DNA of 64,000 nt from Chryseobacterium oranimense (GTDB lineage Bacteria > Bacteroidota > Bacteroidia > Flavobacteriales > Weeksellaceae), in assembly GCF_025244725.1 (NCBI RefSeq), contig NZ_CP104203.1, forward strand, positions 2,728,001 to 2,792,000, read 5' to 3'. The notes beneath the pieces were generated by a model, which saw only the letters and a program-made list of their open reading frames with translations, had not been told where the DNA came from and made no database searches. Positions 24,394-33,169 of this stretch are shown here, in pieces (the stretch's first letter is position 1; the number at the start of each line of letters is the position of its first letter). A program made the position numbers and the translations under genes.

Positions 24394-26889
24394 TTAAATC
24401 AATCCAAACTGTTCAAAATGGTGGGTAAAATGCTTTTTGTGCATCAACTCCCACATTTCTTTATTCAGCTTTCCAAATACGAAATTCATATGCTCAGCCT
24501 GTGGGTTTTCTTTGTAGTAAATTGAAAATCTCTTTAAAGTATCCAGAAAAGATTGTTTTGCAGCTTCAAGGTTTTTATGTTTCAATTCCAGTAAGGTTTC
24601 ATCTTCAGCCAGGAATGGTGCAGGGAAATCTTTCGGCATTTTTCTATGATTGTAAAGGGAATCTTGCCATTTTTCCAGTTGTTCTTCCGGGGTGAAGCAT
24701 TTGTCAGCTTCCGGCTCTCCTAAACTTACCAGAACACCATGCTCCAGATGCTCAATCATCTGCTGAGGTGACATTTTACCCCAGTTGGGTTGAGTATTTT
24801 CTGACAAACCATTCAATATTTTACTCACATTTTTTACGTTGAGGTCGATAAATGGAGAATGTTTTGCCACGAGTGTCAAGATGGTTGCAACACAAACAAT
24901 TTCATCTCTTTGATTCACCACTTCAACCAGCCATTTTACAACACCGGAAGGAATGTTTCTTCCTTTTACGCCTCTGTTGATTTTTTCTTTAGCTGTTAAA
25001 TAAACGGTGATGGTATCCCCTGCATAAACCGGTTTAAAGAATGAACAGTTTTCGAGTCCGTAATTGGCGATAACCGGTCCTTTTTTACCGGAAACGAATA
25101 ATCCCGCTGCAGCTGAAAGGATGAAATATCCGTGGGCAACTGTTTTATCAAAAATAGTTCCCGTTAAACTTGTAGCATCAGTATGAGCGTAGAAGTGATC
25201 CCATGAAACATTGGAGAAATTAACGATGTCCGCATCAGTAACCGTTCTTCCTGCTGTTTCTAATGAATCTCCGATTTCAACTTCTTCAAAGTATTTCTGG
25301 AACGGGTGTTTGTCTGAGAACTTTTTCTCCGCACCCTGCTGATAAATTTTTGTAATGGCTTTCAAAACATCCGGTGAACCCTGAATGGCTGTTTTCTGAA
25401 GGAAGAAATGAAGACCGTTCAGCCCGCCCATTTCCTCACCTCCTCCGGCTCTTCCCGGGCCTCCGTGCATCAGGGTAGGAAGTGGTGAACCGTGGCCTGT
25501 GCTTTCTTTGGCATTGTCTCTGTTCAGCACAAAGATTCTTCCGTGCTGGGAAGCCATTTTCCATGAAGTTTCGGCAATAAAGCTCTCGTCATGAGAAATA
25601 ATAGAGCCTACCAGACTTCCTTTTCCTCTTTTTGCCAAAGCTGCCGCTTCTTCTGCATCTTTATAAGGCATCAGTGTAGAAACAGGTCCGAAGGCTTCTA
25701 CATCATGAGAGATATTTTTCTCGAAAGGCTTATCGTTAAGGAATAATTTCGGACTCATAAATGCTCCGTTATCATAATTTGCATCTACAAGCTCGTGTTT
25801 TCCGTCGTATATTAATTCTGTTTCAGATTTTAGGATATTTACTTTTCTTACTACCTCATCATACTGCTGTTTTCCTACCAAAGAGCCCATTCTGGTTTCT
25901 CTGCTTAATGGATTTCCGATTTTGGTTTGATCTAAAGCTTTAGATAAAGCATTCTGTACATCTCCAATCAGGTGCTCAGGGACAATAATCCTTCTGATTG
26001 CTGTACATTTCTGGCCTGCTTTGGTGGTCATCTCGTTTCTTACTTCTTTGATGAACAGATCAAATTCAGGAGTACCCGGTTTGGCATCCAAACCAAGAAT
26101 TGAACAGTTCAGGGAATCTGCTTCCATATTGAAACGGACGGCATTTCCTGCAACGGATGGCAAAGATTTCAGCTTTCTACCGGTATTGGCAGAACCGGTG
26201 AACAGTACGGAATCTCCATCCTGAACATAATCAAGGATATTTCCAGGCTCACCGCAAACCAACTGAAGCGCTCCTTCAGGAAGTACACCGCTTTCGATCA
26301 TGTCCTGAAACACAGCATTGGTAAGATAAGATCCGAATGGTGAAGGCTTTACAATAGATGGAACCCCTGCCAATAATGAAGTTGACAGTTTTTCCAGCAT
26401 TCCCCAAACGGGAAAGTTGTAAGCATTGATCTGTATGGAAACCCCTTCACTTGGTGTCAGAATGTGGGTTCCTAAGAAAGTTCCGTTGGCCGAAATCTTC
26501 TGAGTTTCGCCGTCTACCCAAAACGGTGTATTCGGAAGCATTCTTTTGGCCAGTCCGGAATAGGTAAAGAAAGTCCCGAAGCCTCCTTCTATATCCACCC
26601 ATGAATCTGCGTGCGTTGCTCCTGTTTTATATGATAATTCGTAATATTTCTTCTTTCTCTCCAAAAGATAAAGTGCTACTTTTTTCAACATCTCACCTCT
26701 GTCGTAGAAGGTCATGGAAGATAAGTTTTTGTAGCCTACTGTTCTTCCGTAGTCAAGAGCCTGCTCAAAATTAAGCCCTTCTGTATCTGAAATGGCAACC
26801 TGCTCGCCTGTAACGGCATTGTATAAAGGTATTCCGTTTCCGGTACCTTCTACCCATTCTCCGTGTATATAGTTTTTTAATTTTTCCAT
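24394..26889 (-). CDS. paaZ: PaaZ ring-cleaving bifunctional enzyme with extra C-terminal domain
   Basis: This 831-residue protein opens the oxepin-CoA ring (MaoC-like hydratase) and oxidises the resulting semialdehyde (aldehyde dehydrogenase). Residues 1-520 are the dehydrogenase with the catalytic Glu256 and Cys295 (KAGQKCTA). A MaoC domain follows (about 530-680; WDHFYAHTD, VAHGYFIL). E. coli PaaZ ends near residue 681; here about 150 more residues follow, with HLEHGVLVSLGEPEADK and HMNFVFGKLNKEMWELMHKKH, resembling the DinB/DUF1569 fold. It is the last gene of the paa operon. Confidence 0.93.
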   Translation of the reverse strand: MEKLKNYIHGEWVEGTGNGIPLYNAVTGEQVAISDTEGLNFEQALDYGRTVGYKNLSSMTFYDRGEMLKKVALYLLERKKKYYELSYKTGATHADSWVDIEGGFGTFFTYSGLAKRMLPNTPFWVDGETQKISANGTFLGTHILTPSEGVSIQINAYNFPVWGMLEKLSTSLLAGVPSIVKPSPFGSYLTNAVFQDMIESGVLPEGALQLVCGEPGNILDYVQDGDSVLFTGSANTGRKLKSLPSVAGNAVRFNMEADSLNCSILGLDAKPGTPEFDLFIKEVRNEMTTKAGQKCTAIRRIIVPEHLIGDVQNALSKALDQTKIGNPLSRETRMGSLVGKQQYDEVVRKVNILKSETELIYDGKHELVDANYDNGAFMSPKLFLNDKPFEKNISHDVEAFGPVSTLMPYKDAEEAAALAKRGKGSLVGSIISHDESFIAETSWKMASQHGRIFVLNRDNAKESTGHGSPLPTLMHGGPGRAGGGEEMGGLNGLHFFLQKTAIQGSPDVLKAITKIYQQGAEKKFSDKHPFQKYFEEVEIGDSLETAGRTVTDADIVNFSNVSWDHFYAHTDATSLTGTIFDKTVAHGYFILSAAAGLFVSGKKGPVIANYGLENCSFFKPVYAGDTITVYLTAKEKINRGVKGRNIPSGVVKWLVEVVNQRDEIVCVATILTLVAKHSPFIDLNVKNVSKILNGLSENTQPNWGKMSPQQMIEHLEHGVLVSLGEPEADKCFTPEEQLEKWQDSLYNHRKMPKDFPAPFLAEDETLLELKHKNLEAAKQSFLDTLKRFSIYYKENPQAEHMNFVFGKLNKEMWELMHKKHFTHHFEQFGLI

Positions 26890-26910
26890 ACAGTAATTGA
26901 ATTTAACAAT

Positions 26911-26951
26911 GTATCAGTTTAACAGTTTCCCAATAATTGTTACACTGATAC
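26911..26951. repeat. Intercistronic hairpin, TAACAAT type
   Basis: Arms GTATCAGTTTAACA (26911-26924) and TGTTACACTGATAC (26938-26951) pair with one mismatch over a 13-base loop. TAACAAT occurs at 26904-26910, with a reverse copy at 26936-26942. Confidence 0.75.
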
Positions 26952-26974
26952 ACTTCATATTGTTGTATTTTAAT

Positions 26975-27802
26975 TTATTTTGGTTCTTTATACGGAAACA
27001 TTTTCACCAAGCCTTCATACAAACTTCTGTGAAGAATGGTGGCATGGTTATCTGTTTCCATTATTTTATATTCAATGGTCCAGTTTTTTTTGCCGGCTTT
27101 TTGAAGGGTCTCATAAAGAGCTCCTGCATCTTTTACCATCACCGGATGTTCGTCTTTACCTACCGAAACATAAACGAATTTTTTAGTATCCGGAGATTTT
27201 GCAAGTAATTGAGGAGCCTGTTTTAAAAGGCTTTCATCATCCCACCATAAACTTGGGCTGATGATAAAATAGTTGTTGAACATTTCAGGTTTATTCATTA
27301 AGATCTCTGTTGCCAGAAGCCCTCCCAGAGATTGACCAAACAAATATTTGTCGGTGGTTTTAAACTGGCTTTCAACATAAGGCTTTAATTCTTTTTCAAG
27401 GAAAGCAATAAACTTATCAGAATGTCCTGTTGTAGGATAATCTTTCTGCAAGTCTTTTAAATCCGTATGAAAAGTAAAATCTCTTTTTCTGTCTACATTA
27501 GCAATTCCAACAACAATGGCTTCCGGCATGGAATACATTTGATTAAAGAATTGTACTAATCCTGTCACGTGAATAAAATCTTCATTTATGCTTCCATCCA
27601 ATAGATAGATCACGGGGTATGATTTTGTTTTATCATAACCTTGCGGAAGATAAATATTCAACGTTCTGTCTTCATTTAAGGTTTTGGACTTAATCGTCCT
27701 CACTTCTCCTATTGTAAGCGGTTTTGTAGTAACAGTCTGTGCTGACATTGTACAATTCACTGCGAACATTATGCTGCATGCAAGTGCAATTTTTTTAATC
27801 AT
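26975..27802 (-). CDS. Exported alpha/beta hydrolase (esterase family PF00756)
   Basis: This 275-residue protein has a signal peptide (about 1-21, ending MSAQ). The fold matches the S-formylglutathione-hydrolase/Fes-like esterases: YPVIYLLDGS, GIANVDRKRDFTF, and the nucleophile elbow LFGQSLGGLLA (Ser near residue 155), with a likely catalytic His in TDNHATILH. It lies between paaY and paaZ on the paa transcript (18-base gap to paaY). A periplasmic esterase in a phenylacetate operon could feed it esters, but that is inference. Confidence 0.85.
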   Translation of the reverse strand: MIKKIALACSIMFAVNCTMSAQTVTTKPLTIGEVRTIKSKTLNEDRTLNIYLPQGYDKTKSYPVIYLLDGSINEDFIHVTGLVQFFNQMYSMPEAIVVGIANVDRKRDFTFHTDLKDLQKDYPTTGHSDKFIAFLEKELKPYVESQFKTTDKYLFGQSLGGLLATEILMNKPEMFNNYFIISPSLWWDDESLLKQAPQLLAKSPDTKKFVYVSVGKDEHPVMVKDAGALYETLQKAGKKNWTIEYKIMETDNHATILHRSLYEGLVKMFPYKEPK

Positions 27803-27820
27803 ATTTAATTTTAATAGTCT

Positions 27821-28414
27821 TTATTTTATATCATCCCAGATACTATAATCAACAATTTTCGTAGGAATTTGCTGAATATATTCTGTAAAGGGTTCACAGG
27901 GCAAAATAGCTTCTTTCCCTTCTCTTGCTAATTCCTGGTATAGTTTTGTTCCTTCTGTTTTCCAGTGGATCATTTCATCGGAAACATCCCGGATGATTTT
28001 TGCCGGACTTCCTACGATAAGTTTTCTCGGCTCACATTTGAAGTTGGCAGGAACAAAGGCTAGGGCACCAATAATACATTCATCCCCGATAACGGCTTTG
28101 TCCATCACTACGGAATTCATCCCAACAAGACAGTTTTTACCGATATGTCCGGAATGGATGATCGCTCCATGTCCGATATGGGCAGATTCTTCAAGAATGG
28201 TCTCAATATTCGGAAATACATGAAGAGTACAGTTTTCCTGAACATTGGCTCCGTCTTTAATGATAATTTTTCCCCAGTCGCCGCGGATTACGGCATTGGG
28301 TCCGATATATACTTCTTCGCCGATTTCTACATTCCCAATAATAACCGCCTGCGGATGAATGTAGGCAGAGGGCTTAATGATGGGACGGATGCCGTGGTAT
28401 GAGTAGATGTTCAT
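27821..28414 (-). CDS. paaY: PaaY-type gamma carbonic anhydrase/hexapeptide thioesterase
   Basis: This 197-residue protein (ATG at 28414) has the left-handed beta-helix repeats of the hexapeptide family: AYIHPQAVIIGNVEIGEEVYI, then VQENCTLHVFPN, HIGHGAIIHSGHIGKNCLVG, ALAFVPANF. Two of the metal-binding His residues of gamma carbonic anhydrases (HIGHG) and LHVF are present. In the paa pathway PaaY hydrolyses CoA thioesters to rescue stalled intermediates. A longer frame starting at 28456 reads through a palindrome and is not used. Confidence 0.85.
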   Translation of the reverse strand: MNIYSYHGIRPIIKPSAYIHPQAVIIGNVEIGEEVYIGPNAVIRGDWGKIIIKDGANVQENCTLHVFPNIETILEESAHIGHGAIIHSGHIGKNCLVGMNSVVMDKAVIGDECIIGALAFVPANFKCEPRKLIVGSPAKIIRDVSDEMIHWKTEGTKLYQELAREGKEAILPCEPFTEYIQQIPTKIVDYSIWDDIK

Positions 28415-28419
28415 AATGT

Positions 28420-28484
28420 TGATGTGATGATATGGTGATGTGATGATGTGTGACAAATTATCAAATCAACATATCATCACATCA
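28420..28484. repeat. Intercistronic hairpin, GATGATGTG type
   Basis: TGATGTGATGATATG (28420-28434) pairs perfectly with CATATCATCACATCA (28470-28484) over a loop that repeats GATGTGATGATGTG words. It lies directly upstream of the paaY start codon. Confidence 0.8.
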
Positions 28485-28493
28485 TCAAATTAA

Positions 28494-29699
28494 TTATACT
28501 TTTTCGATGATCATTGCATAACCCTGTCCGACACCGATACAAAGGGTACACAATGCATATTTTTTGTTTTGTTTTTCTAATTCAATAGCAGCAGAACCTA
28601 CGATTCTTGCCCCGGAAACTCCCAGCGGATGCCCTATAGCAATAGCTCCTCCGTTTGGATTCACTCTTGAATCATCATCTTTCAAACCTAAGCTTCTGGT
28701 TACTGCCAAAGCCTGTGCTGCAAAAGCTTCATTCAGTTCAATGATGTCCATATCATCAAGGGAAAGGTTTAATCTTTTTAATAGCTTCTGTGTAGCTTCT
28801 ACAGGTCCTATTCCCATGATTCTTGGTTCAACGCCGGCTACGGCAGATCCTAATATTTTAGCTTTTGGTTTTAAACCATATTTTTTTACGGCTTCTTCGC
28901 TGGCAAGGATAAGGGCAGCTGCTCCGTCATTCATTCCTGACGCATTTCCGGCAGTTACGGTTCCTTCTTTTCTGAAGGCAGGACGAAGTTTGGCCAGGCC
29001 TTCCATTGAGGATGTCGGCTTAATGAATTCGTCTGTTTCAAAAATTTTAGGTTCTCCTTTTTTCTGCGGAATTTCAACTTTTACAATTTCTTCTGCCAGC
29101 CTTCCGCTTTGCTGAGCTTTTGTAGCTTTCTGCTGAGACCAAAGGGCAAATTTATCCTGATCTTCTCTGCTGACATTGTGAATATCAGCAAGGTTTTCTG
29201 CAGTTTCTCCCATTCCGTCTACTCCATACATTTCTTTCATTTTCGGATTGACAAAACGCCATCCGAAAGTAGTATCAAACATCTGGCTGTCTCTTCCGAA
29301 AGCAGAGCCCGGTTTAGACATTACGTAAGGGGAACGTGTCATATGCTCTACTCCACCTGCAATATAAATTTCACCTTCTCCTGCTGCAATAGAACGGAAA
29401 GCATTGGCTACCGCGGACATTCCCGAAGCACAAAGCCTGTTTACTGTTTCGCCTCCGATTTTATAAGGAAGTCCGGCTAACAAAAGGGCCATACGAGCTA
29501 CATTACGGTTATCTTCTCCTGCCTGATTAGCACATCCGAAAATAACATCTTCAATTTCTTCTACAGGAACCTGAGGATTTCTTGCAACCACTTCTTTGAT
29601 CACGATAGCTGCCAAATCATCTGCTCTAACTTCTGATAATCCTCCCTGTAGTTTTGAGATGGGAGTTCTGACATAGTCTATGATGTATACGTTGTTCAT
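28494..29699 (-). CDS. pcaF: 3-oxoadipyl-CoA thiolase
   Basis: This 401-residue thiolase cleaves 3-oxoadipyl-CoA to succinyl-CoA and acetyl-CoA, the last step of phenylacetate degradation. The nucleophile Cys90 lies in NRLCASGM, the base His in AIAIGHPLG (about 357), and the second Cys in CTLCIGVGQG (about 387). The length and sequence match paaJ/pcaF proteins. It is transcribed between DUF6624 and paaY, and the only thiolase in the operon. Confidence 0.94.
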   Translation of the reverse strand: MNNVYIIDYVRTPISKLQGGLSEVRADDLAAIVIKEVVARNPQVPVEEIEDVIFGCANQAGEDNRNVARMALLLAGLPYKIGGETVNRLCASGMSAVANAFRSIAAGEGEIYIAGGVEHMTRSPYVMSKPGSAFGRDSQMFDTTFGWRFVNPKMKEMYGVDGMGETAENLADIHNVSREDQDKFALWSQQKATKAQQSGRLAEEIVKVEIPQKKGEPKIFETDEFIKPTSSMEGLAKLRPAFRKEGTVTAGNASGMNDGAAALILASEEAVKKYGLKPKAKILGSAVAGVEPRIMGIGPVEATQKLLKRLNLSLDDMDIIELNEAFAAQALAVTRSLGLKDDDSRVNPNGGAIAIGHPLGVSGARIVGSAAIELEKQNKKYALCTLCIGVGQGYAMIIEKV

Positions 29700-29712
29700 A
29701 ATTATTTTAATA

Positions 29713-29743
29713 TAACAATCCAGTAATATAACAGTGTAACAAT
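29713..29743. repeat. Intercistronic word repeat, TAACAAT type
   Basis: TAACAAT at 29713-29719 and 29737-29743 and TAACAGT at 29729-29735 repeat in this 51-base gap between the thiolase and DUF6624 genes. No strong hairpin is seen. Confidence 0.55.
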
Positions 29744-29750
29744 TCCAGAT

Positions 29751-30446
29751 TTATTTATTTTTATTTCTTAGTTCTAAAACCTGTTTTAAAGTATAGGGTT
29801 CATATTTGAAATCTTTTCCAAACATTCTTTTGGCATTTTCTTCAAGGGTAGAATCAAAGCCTGCTTTTTTTCTTCTTTTATTTACATTTTTAAGATCTTT
29901 TACAGGCCATACGAAATTGACAAAGATTTGTTTTCCGTCTTTATCTTTTGTCATTTCGCCTCTCCCTTGTGTTCCATAGATCTGTTCTTTGTCTTCCCCC
30001 ATTAGATATCTGTCTTCCATCATAGCTACCCAAGTAAACGGAATTTCTTTCTTTTTTCCGGCTTCCTTAATGAGAGGCAGATATTTCCCAATTTTGGTGG
30101 AATGCTGGATCACATACCATGCAGCTTTGTTAGTAGGTTCTCCTACAAGCGTTTTCCCGGGATAACCATATTTTGAAATAATATTTTCAATTTTCCGCAT
30201 ATTCAGGCTGTCATGTTCTGCTACCAACAACCAGTTTTTCTTTTTGAACTCTTCTTTGTCGATATTCAGATCTTTTAATAGCTGTTCTTTTTTCTCCGGG
30301 GTAATCTCTGTATCAAAAAGCATTCTGTATCCCTGATCTACCTTCATAATGGCATCAAGTTCCTTTTTCAAATCTTCGTTCACTTTCTGCTGGGCGTTGA
30401 TCAGAAGGGTTGAAATTCCGAAAAGCAGTGCAATTATTTTTCTCAT
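29751..30446 (-). CDS. DUF6624 exported protein
   Basis: This 231-residue protein has a signal peptide (about 1-18, ending LINAQ). The DUF6624 core is clear: a helical Lys-rich N-terminal part, then NIISKYGYPGKTLVGEPTNK, AAWYVIQHSTKIGKYLP and MEDRYLMGEDKEQIYGTQGRG. Function is unknown. It is placed between paaI and the thiolase (31-base gap to paaI), where it has no obvious pathway role, so it may be a passenger of the transcript. Confidence 0.85.
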   Translation of the reverse strand: MRKIIALLFGISTLLINAQQKVNEDLKKELDAIMKVDQGYRMLFDTEITPEKKEQLLKDLNIDKEEFKKKNWLLVAEHDSLNMRKIENIISKYGYPGKTLVGEPTNKAAWYVIQHSTKIGKYLPLIKEAGKKKEIPFTWVAMMEDRYLMGEDKEQIYGTQGRGEMTKDKDGKQIFVNFVWPVKDLKNVNKRRKKAGFDSTLEENAKRMFGKDFKYEPYTLKQVLELRNKNK

Positions 30447-30477
30447 TTTGTTTAATCTGGTCTCTGGTTCCAGCTTT

Positions 30478-30891
30478 TTATAAGTCGGCTACTTTTTTTC
30501 CGATTTTGTAAACTGTTCCTACAAATTTTGCTATCAGCTCCTGATTTTGATTGGTAATCTGAATATCATAAACGGCTGTTTTTCTTGTATTATTAACCAA
30601 AATACTCTCTGCCCTAAAAACATCACCTTCTTTTCCTGCTTTGGTAAAATTGATGATGCAGTTCAACGCAACGGCAGCATCGCCGGAACTGTTGGACGAA
30701 AATGCCAGTGCAGAATCTGCAAAGGCAAATGTAACACCTCCGTGAACGGTTTTAAGCCCATTAATCATCTCTTTTTTGATGGGCATTTCTATTAAGCAAT
30801 AGTTTTCTTTGACTTCAATCATTTTGATATTCATCCACTGGGAAAAATAATCCTGATCGAACATATAATCTGCTACTTGTCTCGGCGTCAT
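30478..30891 (-). CDS. paaI: PaaI hotdog-fold thioesterase
   Basis: This 137-residue protein has the hotdog fold and the PaaI signature: MINGLKTVHGGVTFAFADSA (about residues 40-59) and AVALNCIINFTKAGKEGD. It removes hydroxyphenylacetyl-CoA or other dead-end CoA esters to protect the CoA pool. It lies between paaH and DUF6624 and is the sixth catabolic gene of the operon, counting from paaK. Confidence 0.92.
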   Translation of the reverse strand: MTPRQVADYMFDQDYFSQWMNIKMIEVKENYCLIEMPIKKEMINGLKTVHGGVTFAFADSALAFSSNSSGDAAVALNCIINFTKAGKEGDVFRAESILVNNTRKTAVYDIQITNQNQELIAKFVGTVYKIGKKVADL

Positions 30892-30929
30892 ACATTTAAT
30901 GTGTTGATATGATGATGTGATGATGTGTT

Positions 30930-30977
30930 AATATGTTGATGTGTTGCTTAATCACCGAATTAGCACATCAGCATATT
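30930..30977. repeat. Intercistronic hairpin, GATGTG type
   Basis: AATATGTTGATGTG (30930-30943) pairs with CACATCAGCATATT (30964-30977) with one G-T pair. An inner TAAT/ATTA pair adds to it. It lies between paaI and paaH. Confidence 0.75.
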
Positions 30978-30979
30978 TC

Positions 30980-32113
30980 CTAATTCATTTTTTTAAGTAA
31001 AGGACTCTGTCTGTACCTTTCTTCCTGATATTCTTCATAAAGGTTTTGCAGGGTTTCAGAGATTTTTGAATATCCGATCTCTTTTCCCCAGCTTAGTAAG
31101 CCTTTCGGATAGTTTACTCCTTTCTGCATCGCCAGCTCGATATCTTCATCGTTGGCAACACCTAATCTTTTGGCTTCTACCGCTTCATTGATGAGCATTG
31201 AAATAATTCTCAAAAAGATCTGCTGATATAAAGCATCGTCTTTCTGCACAGTCGGGTTTTCTGCGCCTTCAGCATAATTGTAGAAACCTTTTCCTGTTTT
31301 TCTGCCATGAAGTTTGGCTTCGGACATTCTTTGCTGAAGTAGAGACGGTTTGTATTTCGGATCGTAGAAATAGTCTTTGTAAACGGTTGTTGTTACAGCA
31401 AAGTTTACATCAACACCAATTAAATCCATCAGTTCAAAAGGTCCCATTTTAAAGTTTCCAAGTGTTCTCATGGCATCATCTACCTGTTCGGGAGTCGCCA
31501 TATTTTCTTCAACAATTCTTAAGCCTTCACCATAGTAAGGACGGGCAATCCTGTTGACAATAAACCCGGGAATATCTTTAGCAATCACAGGCATTTTACC
31601 CCATTCTTTCATGAGGTTATACATTTTTTCAGCTAATGATTTCTCTGTAAGTAAAGATGGAATAATTTCAACCAAAGGCATTAATGGAGCCGGATTGAAG
31701 AAGTGAATTCCGATGAAGCGTTCCGGTTTCTTTAATTCTGCACCGAGAGAGGTGATAGAGATGGATGATGTGTTGGAACTGATGATACAGTCTTCGGAAA
31801 CATAAGTTTCGAGCTCTGTAAACACTTTGGTTTTTATGTCTTTGTTCTCGATGATGGCTTCTATAATCAGCCCGCAATCTTTAAAGTCTTTCAGTTCTGT
31901 AGCGATGGAAATATTAGCTAAAATTTCAACCATTTTTTCTGCCGAAATTTTCTGCTTGTCAACCAATCTGGTTAATGTTTTTTCTAAACCTACAGTAGCT
32001 GTTTCTAACTGTTTTGGATTGGCATCATATACCCAGACTTTGCATCCGTTTGTTGCGGCTACTTGTGCAATGCCGATTCCCATAGTCCCAGCACCGATAA
32101 TTCCTACGTTCAT
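30980..32113 (-). CDS. paaH: PaaH 3-hydroxyadipyl-CoA dehydrogenase
   Basis: This 377-residue NAD-dependent enzyme oxidises 3-hydroxyadipyl-CoA to 3-oxoadipyl-CoA. The N-terminal Rossmann motif GAGTMGIGIAQVAA is complete, followed by HFFNPAPLMPLVEI and the helix MGPFELMDLIGVDV. A second C-terminal domain follows (GLLSWGKEIGY). It is shorter than the 475-residue E. coli PaaH and lacks the large linker, as in other flavobacterial forms. It lies between paaG and paaI. Confidence 0.93.
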   Translation of the reverse strand: MNVGIIGAGTMGIGIAQVAATNGCKVWVYDANPKQLETATVGLEKTLTRLVDKQKISAEKMVEILANISIATELKDFKDCGLIIEAIIENKDIKTKVFTELETYVSEDCIISSNTSSISITSLGAELKKPERFIGIHFFNPAPLMPLVEIIPSLLTEKSLAEKMYNLMKEWGKMPVIAKDIPGFIVNRIARPYYGEGLRIVEENMATPEQVDDAMRTLGNFKMGPFELMDLIGVDVNFAVTTTVYKDYFYDPKYKPSLLQQRMSEAKLHGRKTGKGFYNYAEGAENPTVQKDDALYQQIFLRIISMLINEAVEAKRLGVANDEDIELAMQKGVNYPKGLLSWGKEIGYSKISETLQNLYEEYQEERYRQSPLLKKMN

Positions 32114-32125
32114 TTTATTTGTACA

Positions 32126-32226
32126 ATGTATTTATGTAAAAAGTATTCATGTAAAAGGCTAGGACAAATGCATTCCTGGTTACTTTTAAACCGCATTAGT
32201 CATGAATACTTTTTACATGAATACAT
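32126..32226. repeat. Intercistronic hairpin with 26-base arms
   Basis: The arms 32126-32151 and 32201-32226 pair with one mismatch; inner pairs TAAAAG/CTTTTA (32152-32157, 32183-32188) and AGG/CCT extend the structure. The 18-base core ATGTAAAAAGTATTCATG is shared with the element at 36791-36808. Confidence 0.85.
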
Positions 32227-32237
32227 CAATACGAAAT

Positions 32238-33038
32238 TTACTTTCCTTTATATTCAGGTTTTCTTTTCTGTAAAAAAGCATTTACACCTTCTATAAAATC
32301 TTCTGTCTCTGCTGCTTCCTGCTGTAGATCGCCTTCCAGTTCAAGCTGTTCTTTTAATGTATTGCTGTAAGACTGAGCAAAAGCCTTTTTAGTTAATTTA
32401 ATAGCAGCTGTCGGCATATTTGACATTTTTTCAAGGATTTCCATAGATTTAGGAGCAAATTCTTCCTCTGTGAAAACCTCAGCTACCAAACCATAGGATT
32501 TAGACTCTTCAGCTGACAATCTTTTTCCCGTAAATGCTAAGTAATTGGCTAATTGTCTTCCTAATAGCTTTGGTAAGAAGTACGTTCCTCCCGTATCAGG
32601 GATCAATCCGATATTCGAAAATGCCTGAGCAAAATAGGATTTATCTACTGCCAAAACGAAGTCGCAGATCAGGGCCAGCATAGCACCTGCTCCTACTGCA
32701 GGACCATTCACCAATGCCACAACCGGTTTTTTACAACGCGTGATCTCCGTTACCAGCGGATTGTAGTAGTCTACTACAATTTTTCTGATGATATCGTTAT
32801 CATGGTGTTCATTCCCCTGTACAAAGGCATCATCCAGATTCTGGCCGGAACAGAAAGCTCTTCCTCTTCCTGAAATTGCTACACATCTTACTGTTGGATC
32901 TTCGCTGCATTCTTTAATAAAATCCTTGAGATCTGATAAAGAGGGCTTAGTAAGCGCGTTCATAGTTTCTGGCTGATTGAGGTAAGCTATTTTCAGTTTT
33001 CCGTCAAAATGCGTTTCAATATCAAGTTGTGTATACAT
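32238..33038 (-). CDS. paaG: PaaG 2-(1,2-epoxyphenyl)acetyl-CoA isomerase
   Basis: This 266-residue crotonase-fold protein isomerises the ring-epoxide CoA ester to the oxepin. It matches PaaG with RGRAFCSGQNLDD, then VNGPAVGAGAMLALICDFVLA (the catalytic Asp region), and AFSNIGLIPDTGGTYFLPKL. Length is near the usual 262. It follows paaD after a 131-base gap carrying TAACAAT word repeats, and precedes paaH. Confidence 0.93.
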   Translation of the reverse strand: MYTQLDIETHFDGKLKIAYLNQPETMNALTKPSLSDLKDFIKECSEDPTVRCVAISGRGRAFCSGQNLDDAFVQGNEHHDNDIIRKIVVDYYNPLVTEITRCKKPVVALVNGPAVGAGAMLALICDFVLAVDKSYFAQAFSNIGLIPDTGGTYFLPKLLGRQLANYLAFTGKRLSAEESKSYGLVAEVFTEEEFAPKSMEILEKMSNMPTAAIKLTKKAFAQSYSNTLKEQLELEGDLQQEAAETEDFIEGVNAFLQKRKPEYKGK

Positions 33039-33069
33039 GGTTTTAAATTTAAAATTAAAAGAATTAAAA

Positions 33070-33160
33070 TTACACTGCTCTAATTTAACAATATAAAATA
33101 ATCTAACAATCTATATAGTGTAACAATCTAGCAGTTTAATTATGTAACAATAGATAGTTA
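33070..33160. repeat. Intercistronic TAACAAT word array
   Basis: TAACAAT occurs at 33086-33092, 33104-33110, 33121-33127 and 33145-33151 in the paaD-paaG gap. ACTGCT (33074-33079) and AGCAGT (33130-33135) form a weak inverted pair around the middle. Confidence 0.6.
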
Positions 33161-33169
33161 TGCATAACA

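Noticed and set aside
28420..28484. Possible CRISPR or tandem array of GATGATGTG words
   Set aside because: There are no regular repeats with spacers; the words are short, irregular and form a hairpin.
28564..29115. Open frame of 183 codons antisense to the thiolase
   Set aside because: The thiolase is complete with its catalytic residues; the antisense frame is Ser/Ala-rich noise.
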